A model generated the notes under the pieces. That model made no database searches. It was given only the letters and a program-made list of their open reading frames with translations, and was not told the DNA's origin. Below are positions 42,314-49,719 of a stretch of DNA of 64,000 bases, piece after piece. The position numbers were made by a program, and so were the translations under genes. The stretch comes from an uncultured Prevotellaceae bacterium (lineage in GTDB: Bacteria > Bacteroidota > Bacteroidia > Bacteroidales > Bacteroidaceae), in NCBI GenBank assembly GCA_947166345.1, contig CAMVDU010000004.1:1-64000 (forward strand), read 5' to 3'. Numbering within the stretch: the first letter of the stretch is position 1; every line of letters begins with the position of its first letter.

Positions 42314-42352
42314 CGATTTTTGCACCAAAAGAACAGGAAAGGGGTAAAAGAA

Positions 42353-42382
42353 AAGAGGATGTGCCTGAAAGCGCATCCTCTT
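42353..42382 (-). terminator. Intrinsic terminator of rpsF-rpsR-rplI
   Basis: Stem AAGAGGATGTGC (42353-42364) / GCGCATCCTCTT (42371-42382). On the minus strand it is followed by TTCTTTTACC. Almost the same stem as 36587-36615. Confidence 0.82.
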
Positions 42383-42449
42383 CGTGTTATAATATCAATG
42401 ATAAGCTTTACAGCAGTTTTGCTTGTCAATGATTGAAGCTCGGTGCCGA

Positions 42450-43010
42450 TTACTCAGCAGCGGGAGCTTCTTCCTCTTCGGCTACGGGAGCCTCCTCAAC
42501 GGGAGCCTCTTCGACAACAGCGGGAGCCTCAGCCTTCTCGGCCTTCTTGGCAGCAGCCAGCTCCTCGGCGTTCTCGGCAACCACGGTGACGGGCACCTCG
42601 ACAATCACCTCCTTGTGGAAGTGAACGAGGGCTACATACTCACCCACCTTCTTAATGTCGCGCATGGTGATGATCTTGCGATCAATCTCGATGCCCTGCT
42701 TCTTCAGTTCCTCAGCAACGGTAATGGTGGTTACTGAACCGTAGAGCTGACCAGTGACGCTGACCTTAGCGGCAACTTTGACGCTGACACCCTGCAGAGC
42801 CTGTGCACGCTCCTCGGCAGCAGCCTTCTGAGCAGCCAGCTTGTGGGCCTGCTGCTTCAGGTTCTCAGCCAGAATCTTCTTGGCAGAGGGAGAAGCGATG
42901 ACTGCCTTACCCTGGGGGATGAGGTAGTTGCGGCCATAACCCGACTTCACATTCACGATATCGTTCTTAAATCCCAGACCGATAATATCTTCTTTCAGAA
43001 TCAATTCCAT
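42450..43010 (-). CDS. rplI: 50S ribosomal protein L9 with acidic tail
   Basis: 186 aa. The L9 core (about 1-148) starts MELILKEDIIGLGFKNDIVNVKSGYGRNYLIPQGKAVIAS, the conserved N-terminal domain that binds 23S rRNA, followed by the long helix with NLKQQAHKLAAQKAAAEER and the C-terminal domain VSVTGQLYGSVTTITVAEELKKQG. About 38 extra residues follow, rich in Ala, Glu, Val and Pro (VVEEAPVEEAPVAEEEEAPAAE), like the tail on S16 in this window. Last gene of the S6-S18-L9 operon; 19 bp after rpsR. Confidence 0.97.
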   Translation of the reverse strand: MELILKEDIIGLGFKNDIVNVKSGYGRNYLIPQGKAVIASPSAKKILAENLKQQAHKLAAQKAAAEERAQALQGVSVKVAAKVSVTGQLYGSVTTITVAEELKKQGIEIDRKIITMRDIKKVGEYVALVHFHKEVIVEVPVTVVAENAEELAAAKKAEKAEAPAVVEEAPVEEAPVAEEEEAPAAE

Positions 43011-43029
43011 ACTTTGTCCTCCTTACTGT

Positions 43030-43296
43030 TTATTTCATCATATCAGTTACATAGGGCAGCAGTGCGATCTGACGGGCACGCTTAACGGCCTGAGCCACAC
43101 GGCGCTGGAACTTCAGCGAAGTACCGGTGATGCGACGGGGAAGAATCTTACCCTGCTCGTTCAGGAACTTCTTCAGGAACTCGGGATCTTTGTAGTCGAT
43201 GTACTTGATGCCACTCTTCTTGAAACGGCAATACTTCTTCTTCTTGGTGTCGATAGAAGGAGCATTGAGATAACGGATTTCTGTCTGTTCTGCCAT
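43030..43296 (-). CDS. rpsR: 30S ribosomal protein S18
   Basis: 88 aa. Family motifs: [43 protein letters not shown] followed by [22 protein letters not shown]. It binds with S6 to the 30S platform. Starts 3 bp after the rpsF stop, so translation is probably coupled. Confidence 0.98.
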   Translation of the reverse strand: MAEQTEIRYLNAPSIDTKKKKYCRFKKSGIKYIDYKDPEFLKKFLNEQGKILPRRITGTSLKFQRRVAQAVKRARQIALLPYVTDMMK

Positions 43297-43299
43297 GAT

Positions 43300-43647
43300 T
43301 TAAGCCTCCTCTACTTTAGTTTGGTACTTCTTGCGACGCTTCTCGGCATACTCGGCAGCAAACTTGTCGAGCTTCACGGTCTGGAAACGAATCACGCGCT
43401 CATCGCGGCGATAGGCTGTCTCCAGCGTCTTGATCACTTCTGGCTCAGCCTTGAACTCGACCAGGAAATAGAATCCTGAGGTCTTCTTCTCAATCTGATA
43501 AGCCAGTTTCTTCAGTCCCCAGGCCTCTTCATTCAGAATCTCGGCACCCTTGTCGGTGAGCACCTTCTTGAATTTAGCGACCGTTTCCTTTGTCTGATCG
43601 TCAGACAAAACGGGAGTCAAAATGAAAACGGTTTCGTACTGATTCAT
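43300..43647 (-). CDS. rpsF: 30S ribosomal protein S6
   Basis: 115 aa. [64 protein letters not shown] and [27 protein letters not shown] are the usual S6 features. Heads the S6-S18-L9 operon behind a promoter at 43695-43702. No S18/S6-binding leader structure was worked out. Confidence 0.98.
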   Translation of the reverse strand: MNQYETVFILTPVLSDDQTKETVAKFKKVLTDKGAEILNEEAWGLKKLAYQIEKKTSGFYFLVEFKAEPEVIKTLETAYRRDERVIRFQTVKLDKFAAEYAEKRRKKYQTKVEEA

Positions 43648-43694
43648 AATACGTTTTTAATGTTTATAAATGTTATTTTTGCAAAATGCGGGTG

Positions 43695-43702
43695 CAAAGG
43701 TA
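43695..43702 (-). promoter_or_regulatory. -7 promoter of rpsF-rpsR-rplI
   Basis: Minus-strand TACCTTTG followed by CACCC, 48 bp upstream of rpsF. Divergent from the -7 element at 43747 with a 44-bp interval. Confidence 0.7.
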
Positions 43703-43709
43703 CAAAAAA

Positions 43710-43742
43710 ATTATGAATTACGAATGATGAATTATGAATTAT
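43710..43742. repeat. Heptanucleotide repeat (ATTATGA) between divergent promoters
   Basis: About four imperfect 7-nt units (ATTATGA, ATTACGA and similar) fill the interval between the rpsF promoter and the small-gene promoter. Confidence 0.78.
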
Positions 43743-43746
43743 TTCT

Positions 43747-43754
43747 TATCTTTG
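43747..43754 (+). promoter_or_regulatory. -7 promoter of a small membrane-protein gene
   Basis: TATCTTTG followed by CACCG, 23 bp before the ATG at 43777. Confidence 0.6.
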
Positions 43755-43776
43755 CACCGTTTTTTAACGATTTTAT

Positions 43777-43956
43777 ATGAAATCCTTCCTAAAATACCTC
43801 GGATTGGCCTTCATTTTCATTGGAACGGGCCTGTTTGTAGCCTTGCATCTGCTTGGTTTCACGTTTGTGAACAAACTGATGACGGTACCCCTGGTATTGA
43901 TAATCGGGGGCACCGTCCTCTTCGTTTGGATGCTCAAGCGACAGAGCAGGTATTAG
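43777..43956 (+). CDS. Small membrane protein, 59 aa
   Basis: The frame MKSFLKYLGLAFIFIGTGLF... ends VWMLKRQSRY. Two hydrophobic segments (about 7-26 and 37-53) are joined by a short loop (GFTFVNKLMT) and capped by a basic tail. No family recognised. Support: its own -7 promoter, an uninterrupted frame that fills the gap, and a stop immediately next to the stop of the convergent TlpA-like gene, with no base between them. Confidence 0.7.
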   Translation: MKSFLKYLGLAFIFIGTGLFVALHLLGFTFVNKLMTVPLVLIIGGTVLFVWMLKRQSRY

Positions 43957-44850
43957 TTAGAAGCCGTAGATCTCCTTCAGTTTTTCGCCCAGCTTCTCGC
44001 CACGCAGGTTGAGAGCAACGATTTTGCCATTACCGTCAACAAGGATGCTTGCAGGGATGGAGTTGATGCCATAGACGCCTACTGCACTCGACTGCCATCC
44101 ACCGAGGTCTGACAGCTGGGGCCACTTCATACCGATTTGGTTGACAGCCTCTTTCCAGGCATTGGCTTTCTGGTCGAACGAGATGCCGATAATCTCGAAG
44201 CCTGCCTCGTGGTATTTCTCGTAGTTGGCCTTCACATTGGGCATTTCCTGACGGCAGGGGCCGCACCATGAAGCCCAGAAGTCGATCATGACGTACTGAC
44301 CCTTCCCTACCCAATCGCTGAGCTTGCGAGGCTGACCGTTCAGGTCGTTGATGGTCATATCGGTGTACATCTTACCAGGAGCACGCTTCTCCAAGCTCTT
44401 CAGCATCTCTTTGAGAGGACCCATCTCAGGAGCATCGTGGAAGGCATTCTTGGGGTCGCACACCTCGACAAGTTCGTCGTACTCAAGCGAATAGGCCACA
44501 TCATCGAGGAAAGCCACAGGAATCATATTGTCCTTGTTCTCACGAATAATCTTGATCTCGGCCTGGACTTTCTCCTCGTAGATAGCCATTGCCTTTTTGA
44601 CCAACTCTTCCATTTTCTCAGGATGGGCCTCGGCCTCAGCTTGCAGGTCTTCAAGTTTCTTGTCGAACTCGGCAATCTGCTGCTTATAGGCTTCCAGTTT
44701 CTTCTGTTCGTCCTCGTCGCCATTCACCTGTTTTGCCTCGGCTTTCTCGTTCTTCACCTCGTCCTTGTCAGGAGTCTTCTGCTTTGCACACGAGGGCAGC
44801 ACCATCAGCCCCATCAGGGCCATGACGCTCAAAAATACCATTTTCTTCAT
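43957..44850 (-). CDS. TlpA/ResA-like thioredoxin-family lipoprotein
   Basis: 297 aa. Lipobox GLMVLPSC (Cys 21), a long charged coiled coil (about 35-110, EQKKLEAYKQQIAEFDKKLEDLQAEAEAHPEKM), then a thioredoxin fold with IDFWASWCGPCRQEMPNVKANYEKY (active-site C-x-x-C at about 196-199) and the cis-Pro loop INSIPASILVDGNGKIVALNLRG. Probably a periplasmic, membrane-anchored disulfide reductase or heme-maturation-type protein; partner unknown. Start 44850 chosen; the frame above it is merely the heptamer repeat read through. Confidence 0.88.
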   Translation of the reverse strand: MKKMVFLSVMALMGLMVLPSCAKQKTPDKDEVKNEKAEAKQVNGDEDEQKKLEAYKQQIAEFDKKLEDLQAEAEAHPEKMEELVKKAMAIYEEKVQAEIKIIRENKDNMIPVAFLDDVAYSLEYDELVEVCDPKNAFHDAPEMGPLKEMLKSLEKRAPGKMYTDMTINDLNGQPRKLSDWVGKGQYVMIDFWASWCGPCRQEMPNVKANYEKYHEAGFEIIGISFDQKANAWKEAVNQIGMKWPQLSDLGGWQSSAVGVYGINSIPASILVDGNGKIVALNLRGEKLGEKLKEIYGF

Positions 44851-44876
44851 TGTCTTAAATTTTTGTGGGGTTATAA

Positions 44877-44934
44877 TTAATTCATAGTTCATAGTTCATA
44901 GTTCATAGTTCTCAGTTCTCAATTCTCAGTTTTA
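44877..44934. repeat. Heptanucleotide repeat (AGTTCAT / AGTTCTC)
   Basis: About seven 7-nt units, four AGTTCAT-like then AGTTCTC-like, cover the gap between the TlpA-like and DUF1460 genes. They supply the final codons (KTEN) and the stop of the latter. Confidence 0.85.
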
Positions 44935-45767
44935 ATTCTCACCACCCTGATGCCTGCCATCTTCTTGCGCTGCTGCAGGTAGGTGCGCAGGGGCACAGGC
45001 TCTTCCACCACCTTCTTATGAATGCTCGATGCATCAAGGAAGTAGAGACCGTCATCGTGCCATACGGCAAAGCCCAGATGAGCAATATCGAGGCCAGGCG
45101 TGGTGCTGACCGTTGCCAGTATGTCGCCATTGTGAACAGCCGCCCGCATAGCCTTCGAGTTGGTGACTGCAGAAGTGGGGATATAACGATAGCGGCGACC
45201 TGTGAGCGAGTCTTCCTGAGCAGCTATAGGTGTCAGGAACTTTGGATGACGCTTCAAGGCGACATAGGCATCAGGATGCTTGGTCATATAGTCAATCTTC
45301 AGCGTCTGCACAGCAGTAAAAGGGGCCTCCTTCTGCTGTATCTCTCGGACAAAGCCCTTGCGGGTGCCATCATCAATCCAATCGCTGAAATAATGGATGC
45401 GGCTGGGATAGCCGTTGCACACCCCACCACGATAGCGTTGGCGTTGCAGTTGGATGACGAAGTCGGAGAACTGTCGTTCGCCACGCTGGGAGCACAGGGT
45501 CAGGGCTACCACGACATCCACAAACGTGGTACAGTCGAGTTCCTTGGTGTTGAGCACCAGTCGTTCGTCGTCAGGATAGAGCTCCAGCGTATGGGCCACG
45601 TAGGGCCTACCCTCAAACTGACGGGCAAACCACAGCGGGTCGGTCTGTCCGCTTGCCAAGAGACGACACACCAAGGTGCTGTCATCAGCAGTATAATGAC
45701 AGCGTGGCATCTGTGCGGACACATCCAGGCACACCACCAGCAGCAGGGCTATCAGCAGTTTTCTCAT
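44919..45767 (-). CDS. DUF1460 protein, amidase-like, secreted
   Basis: 282 aa with signal peptide MRKLLIALLLVVCLDVSA. A DUF1460 (NlpC/P60-like, N-acetylmuramoyl-L-alanine amidase-like) domain: NTKELDCTTFVDVVVAL with the likely catalytic Cys (about 79), FVIQLQRQRYRGGVCNGYPSRIHYFSDWIDD, RYIPTSAV, GDILATVSTTPGLDIAHLGFAVW with the likely His (about 229), and FLDASSIHKKV. Expected to cut cell-wall peptides or amides in the periplasm. Overlaps the DUF4421 gene upstream by 4 bp (ATGA). The C-terminus TEN and the stop codon come from the repeat. Confidence 0.86.
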   Translation of the reverse strand: MRKLLIALLLVVCLDVSAQMPRCHYTADDSTLVCRLLASGQTDPLWFARQFEGRPYVAHTLELYPDDERLVLNTKELDCTTFVDVVVALTLCSQRGERQFSDFVIQLQRQRYRGGVCNGYPSRIHYFSDWIDDGTRKGFVREIQQKEAPFTAVQTLKIDYMTKHPDAYVALKRHPKFLTPIAAQEDSLTGRRYRYIPTSAVTNSKAMRAAVHNGDILATVSTTPGLDIAHLGFAVWHDDGLYFLDASSIHKKVVEEPVPLRTYLQQRKKMAGIRVVRIKTEN

Positions 45768-46870
45768 TCCTTTTGTTTACGGTATTTCTTCTTGAGTCCG
45801 AAGTTATAGCCCACATAGATATTCATCGAGCCAAAGGTGTTGTTGGTCGAGAAACGCGGCTTGTGGAAGTTGTTGGTATGCACGATGACACTGGCACCAG
45901 CGAACCAGCGCAACTTATTGTAAACCAGTCCAAAACGGCCAATGCCGTCGATATTGACCTTCTTGAAGTAGAAGTTCAGATTATGCTGTTCTTCAGTCGC
46001 CATATCACCCTTGCTCTGCTTGTAGGCAATAGCAGCCTGGATGCTGCCTGCCAACAGCCAGTTGGGAGCAAATACCCAGTTGTAGGCATAGCCGCCAGAG
46101 ACGTTGAAGTCGTTGTACTTCACCGACTGGAACATCAGTCCGCTGTCAACAGGCACCGTCTGCGCCATCATCTTACGGTCAATGAGGTTCTGCAGCGCTT
46201 CGTGGTCGAACGACAGAGTGTTATGGGTATAGCCTATGCCAGCCATCCACGAGCCGCAGCTGACCTTCTGAATGGTGCTCTGCGAAAAGGCAGCCGGATA
46301 GGAGAAACGTCCGTGATTGAAGATGTAGTACACGTTGAAACCCGTGATGCCTGCCTTCAGACCGCTGAAAGCTGCGCCTTCGAGGGCCGAGGCGTTGATA
46401 TTTGGGCCCAGATAGGCATCGCGAATCTTATAGTCATTACCCGTACGGCGATAGAACAGATCGGCACCTATCTGCGACGAGTAGATGCTCAGGTCCCACT
46501 CTTGCTTGATGCGCTTCGGATTCAGGTTGGTCAACTCGAACGTGTAGCCTGCGAAAATCCATCGCCAGCCGAAGTAAGGTCCCAACTTGAAGTTCATGTC
46601 AGGGGCAAACGTCATCGACTGGGCGCCATCGCCTGTCTTCAGCGAATACAGGTCGTAAGTATGGGTGGCCTGTAGCATCACGGTGAAGTTATGATGCTGG
46701 GGTTCAATGTAGGTAGTGTCTATCCAGTCGAAGCCACGCACAATGCGTTTCATCTCCTGGTAACCCGACTCGTCGGTAGTCCGCCTACGCAATGTGTCGC
46801 CTCGTTCGGCAGCACCAAACGCAGCGCCGAAAGTCAGCAGAAGCACCAGAACCGACAGTATTCTTTTCAC
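45764..46870 (-). CDS. DUF4421 outer-membrane-type protein
   Basis: 368 aa with signal peptide MKRILSVLVLLLTFGAAFGAA. The body is DUF4421: FDWIDTTYIEPQHHNFTVMLQATHTYDLYSL, FKLGPYFGWRWIFAGYTFEL, SIYSSQIGADLFYRRTGNDYKIRD, YNDFNVSGGYAYNWVFAPNWLLAGSIQAAIAYK and a final beta strand MNIYVGYNFGLKKKYRKQKE. The strand pattern suggests a barrel; function unknown. Coupled to DUF1460 by a 4-bp overlap, and 12 bp downstream of the Gfo/Idh gene, so the three form one operon. Confidence 0.82.
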   Translation of the reverse strand: MKRILSVLVLLLTFGAAFGAAERGDTLRRRTTDESGYQEMKRIVRGFDWIDTTYIEPQHHNFTVMLQATHTYDLYSLKTGDGAQSMTFAPDMNFKLGPYFGWRWIFAGYTFELTNLNPKRIKQEWDLSIYSSQIGADLFYRRTGNDYKIRDAYLGPNINASALEGAAFSGLKAGITGFNVYYIFNHGRFSYPAAFSQSTIQKVSCGSWMAGIGYTHNTLSFDHEALQNLIDRKMMAQTVPVDSGLMFQSVKYNDFNVSGGYAYNWVFAPNWLLAGSIQAAIAYKQSKGDMATEEQHNLNFYFKKVNIDGIGRFGLVYNKLRWFAGASVIVHTNNFHKPRFSTNNTFGSMNIYVGYNFGLKKKYRKQKE

Positions 46871-46882
46871 GTCCTACATTCG

Positions 46883-47863
46883 TTATTTACCCAGAATGCG
46901 GTCGAGCACCCAGTTGGTGGGCGTCGCCGTTATGCTGGTACACTCGCAGAGGGCAATTCCCTGCAGGTGTTCTATCACATTCTTAATAATAGGATATTGT
47001 ACGTACGAGGGATTCTCAACCTCAATATTCTCCGTACCTTTGCTCGTATGGACCACAATGGGCGAATAGCTGAACACGGAGAAGCTCAGCGACCCCCTGT
47101 CACCAACAATCTCGATGCGGTCGGTGGTAGCCGATTCGTGAGCCACAAAGCACCACGACCCACTGCCTGGCACACCATTCTCGAAACGGAAGACAGCACT
47201 CACGGAGTCCTCGGCACTATACAGGCGACCTCTATTGGCACAGATGCCCTGAGCCTCGACGATAACGCCGAAATAGTACTGAAGAAGGTCGAGCTGATGA
47301 GGAGCCAGGTCGTAGAAGTAACCACCGCCGGCAATGTCGGGTTGCAAACGCCAAGGGAGGGTCTCGGGATGCGAGTAATCTAACTGACGGGGAGGTACGG
47401 CGAAGCGTATCTGTACGTTGATGACACTACCGATAACACCACCGTCAACTATATCCTTCACCTTCTGGAAATAAGGCAGATAGCGGCGGTAGTAAGCCAC
47501 AAAGCAGGGCACGCCCGTCAATTCGGATATGCGGTTGATACGGGCACAGTCTTCATAGCACGAGGCCAGCGGTTTTTCCACATAGACAGGTTTGCCAGCC
47601 TTCATCGCCATGATGGCAAAGGTAGCATGACTGGAAGGTGGTGTGGCCACATAGACGGCATTCACGTCAGGGTCGTCAATGAGTTGTTGGGCATCGGTGT
47701 ACCAGCGAGGCACACCGTGACGCTCGGCATAGGAACGGGCCTTTTCTGCATGACGGCTCATCACAGCCACCACACTCGACCCCTCGACCATTCCGAAGGC
47801 AGGTCCGCTCTTGATCTCGCACACCTCACCACAGCCGATGAAACCCCATTTCAGTATCTTCAT
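46883..47863 (-). CDS. Gfo/Idh/MocA family oxidoreductase
   Basis: 326 aa. N-terminal Rossmann fold MKILKWGFIGCGEVCEIKSGPAF (GxGxxx), VNAVYVATPPSSHATFAIMAMKAGKPVYVEKPLA with the EKP motif (about 94-96) and a C-terminal alpha/beta domain containing DIAGGGYFYDLAPHQLDLLQYYFG, where the D-x3-H pair is typical. It binds NAD(P) and acts on a sugar or polyol; substrate unknown. Start 47863 follows the promoter at 47889-47896. First gene of the operon with DUF4421 and DUF1460. Confidence 0.92.
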   Translation of the reverse strand: MKILKWGFIGCGEVCEIKSGPAFGMVEGSSVVAVMSRHAEKARSYAERHGVPRWYTDAQQLIDDPDVNAVYVATPPSSHATFAIMAMKAGKPVYVEKPLASCYEDCARINRISELTGVPCFVAYYRRYLPYFQKVKDIVDGGVIGSVINVQIRFAVPPRQLDYSHPETLPWRLQPDIAGGGYFYDLAPHQLDLLQYYFGVIVEAQGICANRGRLYSAEDSVSAVFRFENGVPGSGSWCFVAHESATTDRIEIVGDRGSLSFSVFSYSPIVVHTSKGTENIEVENPSYVQYPIIKNVIEHLQGIALCECTSITATPTNWVLDRILGK

Positions 47864-47888
47864 TCTGACAGTATTTCGAAATTTTCTG

Positions 47889-47896
47889 CAAAGGTA
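47889..47896 (-). promoter_or_regulatory. -7 promoter of the Gfo/Idh operon
   Basis: Minus-strand TACCTTTG followed by CAGAA, 25 bp before the start. Confidence 0.65.
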
Positions 47897-47902
47897 CAAA
47901 AT

Positions 47903-47930
47903 AATTCATAATTCATAATTCATAATTCAT
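47903..47930. repeat. (AATTCAT)x4 between divergent promoters
   Basis: Four perfect AATTCAT heptamers within the 44-bp interval between divergent -7 elements 47889-47896 and 47941-47948, where both -33 boxes would be expected. Confidence 0.92.
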
Positions 47931-47940
47931 AAATATTTTG

Positions 47941-47948
47941 TACTTTTG
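47941..47948 (+). promoter_or_regulatory. -7 promoter of the membrane-protein/mltG run
   Basis: TACTTTTG followed by CACATC, 24 bp before the ATG at 47973. Confidence 0.65.
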
Positions 47949-47972
47949 CACATCATTAAAAGAAACAAGTGT

Positions 47973-48638
47973 ATGGAAACGATTAAACAGAAACTGTCCT
48001 ATAACCGCAAACGCGGCATTCCTGCGGCTATCATCGACGGCTACCATCTATATCTCCACCATTTTGCAGCATTGTTGCTACGCACATGGCCTCTGCTGCT
48101 GTGCTACTCGCTGCTGACGGGCTTTATCGGCTATTATGCCCTGATAAAGCTTTCACCCACAATCCAGACGGCCCACCAACTGCCTGCCATCAAGGAGCTT
48201 TGGCCATTCATTGCTGCCTACTGCGGATATTTCATAATTGTGCTCCTAATGATGGCTACGGTGGTGAAAGCCATGCAGGAACACCGTGCGACCAACACCA
48301 TCACCAGTGGTCAATGGTATGGCTCGATAGGCATCGTGCAGGTTCCCCTGGTATTCAAGGTCATCTGGCGTTGCTTGCGCCGTTTCTGGCGTTATATAGC
48401 CATCGTCCTCGTAGTAATGATTATCACAGCATTACTAACGGTGGTCTTCGAGAGTTCGGGCATCTATCTGGGAATAGCCTTCAATCTGGCCAACGAGAGT
48501 GCCGCCAACGGCAATGAGGCGGTTATGCCCGAGAATATTGGACTCATCACCTTTGCAACCTTCACGGTATGCGGTTTCTTCCAGGCGCTTATTCACACCA
48601 GTGCCCTCTTCCCGTTCTATTATGCATATAAGAGGTAA
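47973..48638 (+). CDS. Multi-pass membrane protein, unknown function
   Basis: 221 aa with at least four hydrophobic segments: TWPLLLCYSLLTGFIGYYALI, LWPFIAAYCGYFIIVLLMMATVV, YIAIVLVVMIITALLTVVF and LITFATFTVCGFFQALIHTSALF. The N-terminus (METIKQKLSYNRKRGIPAAIIDGYHLYLHHF) is cytoplasmic and basic. I do not recognise the family. It precedes mltG by 6 bp, so it may act with cell-wall synthesis, but this is only context. Start 47973 is set by the promoter. Confidence 0.8.
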   Translation: METIKQKLSYNRKRGIPAAIIDGYHLYLHHFAALLLRTWPLLLCYSLLTGFIGYYALIKLSPTIQTAHQLPAIKELWPFIAAYCGYFIIVLLMMATVVKAMQEHRATNTITSGQWYGSIGIVQVPLVFKVIWRCLRRFWRYIAIVLVVMIITALLTVVFESSGIYLGIAFNLANESAANGNEAVMPENIGLITFATFTVCGFFQALIHTSALFPFYYAYKR

Positions 48639-48644
48639 GTCTTT

Positions 48645-49700
48645 ATGAAAACAAAGCATAAGATTGCATGGGTTGTAGCTGCCTTTGCGTTGGCTATGGT
48701 GGCAACAGGAGGGTATTTCTACTACTGTTATACCAACAAGACTGGTCCTTTCAAACAATATGCCCTCTTTTCTGACAAGCAGAAAGATGGCTATGTTTTC
48801 ATCGATACTGACGACAACCTGGATTCTGTATGTCTGAAACTGAAACCCATAGCTTCAGAAAAGGGCATCAAGGTGTTCAGGGAACTGGCTGCCGACAAAG
48901 AACGCCCGCTTCAGATACGTACTGGACGATACCACATCACACCCGACAAACGAATCATCGACGTCTATCGCCTATTGAACGGACACCAGCAGGAGCCTTT
49001 GATGCTCACTATACCCGAGACACGCACCATGCCTCGCATGGCGGCCCTCATATCGCGGAAACTGATGCTCGACAGCGCCACCATCGCACAGGCTCTCTGC
49101 GACTCGGCCTATTGTCAGAAAATGGGATATACCACTCAGACCATTCATGCCTTGTTTGTACCAAACACTTACGAAGTGTATTGGGACATGACGCTCGACG
49201 ACCTGATGAAACGCATGCAGAAAGAGCATGCAGCATTCTGGAATGCCGAACGAAAGCGGAAAGCAGAAGTCTTAGGGCTGACACCCATTGAGGTGGCTAC
49301 CATTGCCAGCATCGTCGATGAAGAGACAGCCAACGTTGCAGAGAAACCCACCGTGGCAGGTCTTTACCTGAACCGTTTACATCTCGGTATGCTGCTACAG
49401 GCCGACCCCACGGTGAAGTACGCCTTACAGGACTTCTCCTTGCGACGTATCCTGAAGAAACACTTGGAGGTTGACAGTCCCTACAACACCTACAAATACA
49501 TCGGACTGCCTCCTGGTCCCATCAAGGTGCCGTCAATCAAGGGTCTCGACGCTGTACTGAATGCTGTTCAACATGACTATATATACATGTGTGCCAAAGA
49601 AGATTTCTCAGGCACCCATAACTTCGCAGCCACACTCAAAGAGCACCTACAGAACGCCAGCCGATACCAACAGGCACTCAATGCAAGGGGCATCAAATAA
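48645..49700 (+). CDS. mltG: Endolytic murein transglycosylase MltG
   Basis: 351 aa. One N-terminal transmembrane helix (IAWVVAAFALAMVATGGYFYYCY), then the YceG-like domain: IRTGRYHITPDKRIIDVYRLLNGHQQEPLMLTIPETRTM, LFVPNTYEVYW, and IEVATIASIVDEETANVAEKPTVAGLYLNRL with the catalytic Glu (about 225). QADPTVKYAL and SPYNTYKYIGLPPGPIKVPS complete the signature. It cuts nascent glycan strands to set their length. Gap of 19 bp to the AddA-like gene. Confidence 0.95.
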   Translation: MKTKHKIAWVVAAFALAMVATGGYFYYCYTNKTGPFKQYALFSDKQKDGYVFIDTDDNLDSVCLKLKPIASEKGIKVFRELAADKERPLQIRTGRYHITPDKRIIDVYRLLNGHQQEPLMLTIPETRTMPRMAALISRKLMLDSATIAQALCDSAYCQKMGYTTQTIHALFVPNTYEVYWDMTLDDLMKRMQKEHAAFWNAERKRKAEVLGLTPIEVATIASIVDEETANVAEKPTVAGLYLNRLHLGMLLQADPTVKYALQDFSLRRILKKHLEVDSPYNTYKYIGLPPGPIKVPSIKGLDAVLNAVQHDYIYMCAKEDFSGTHNFAATLKEHLQNASRYQQALNARGIK

Positions 49701-49719
49701 CCTTTTTTGACGACCAGAA

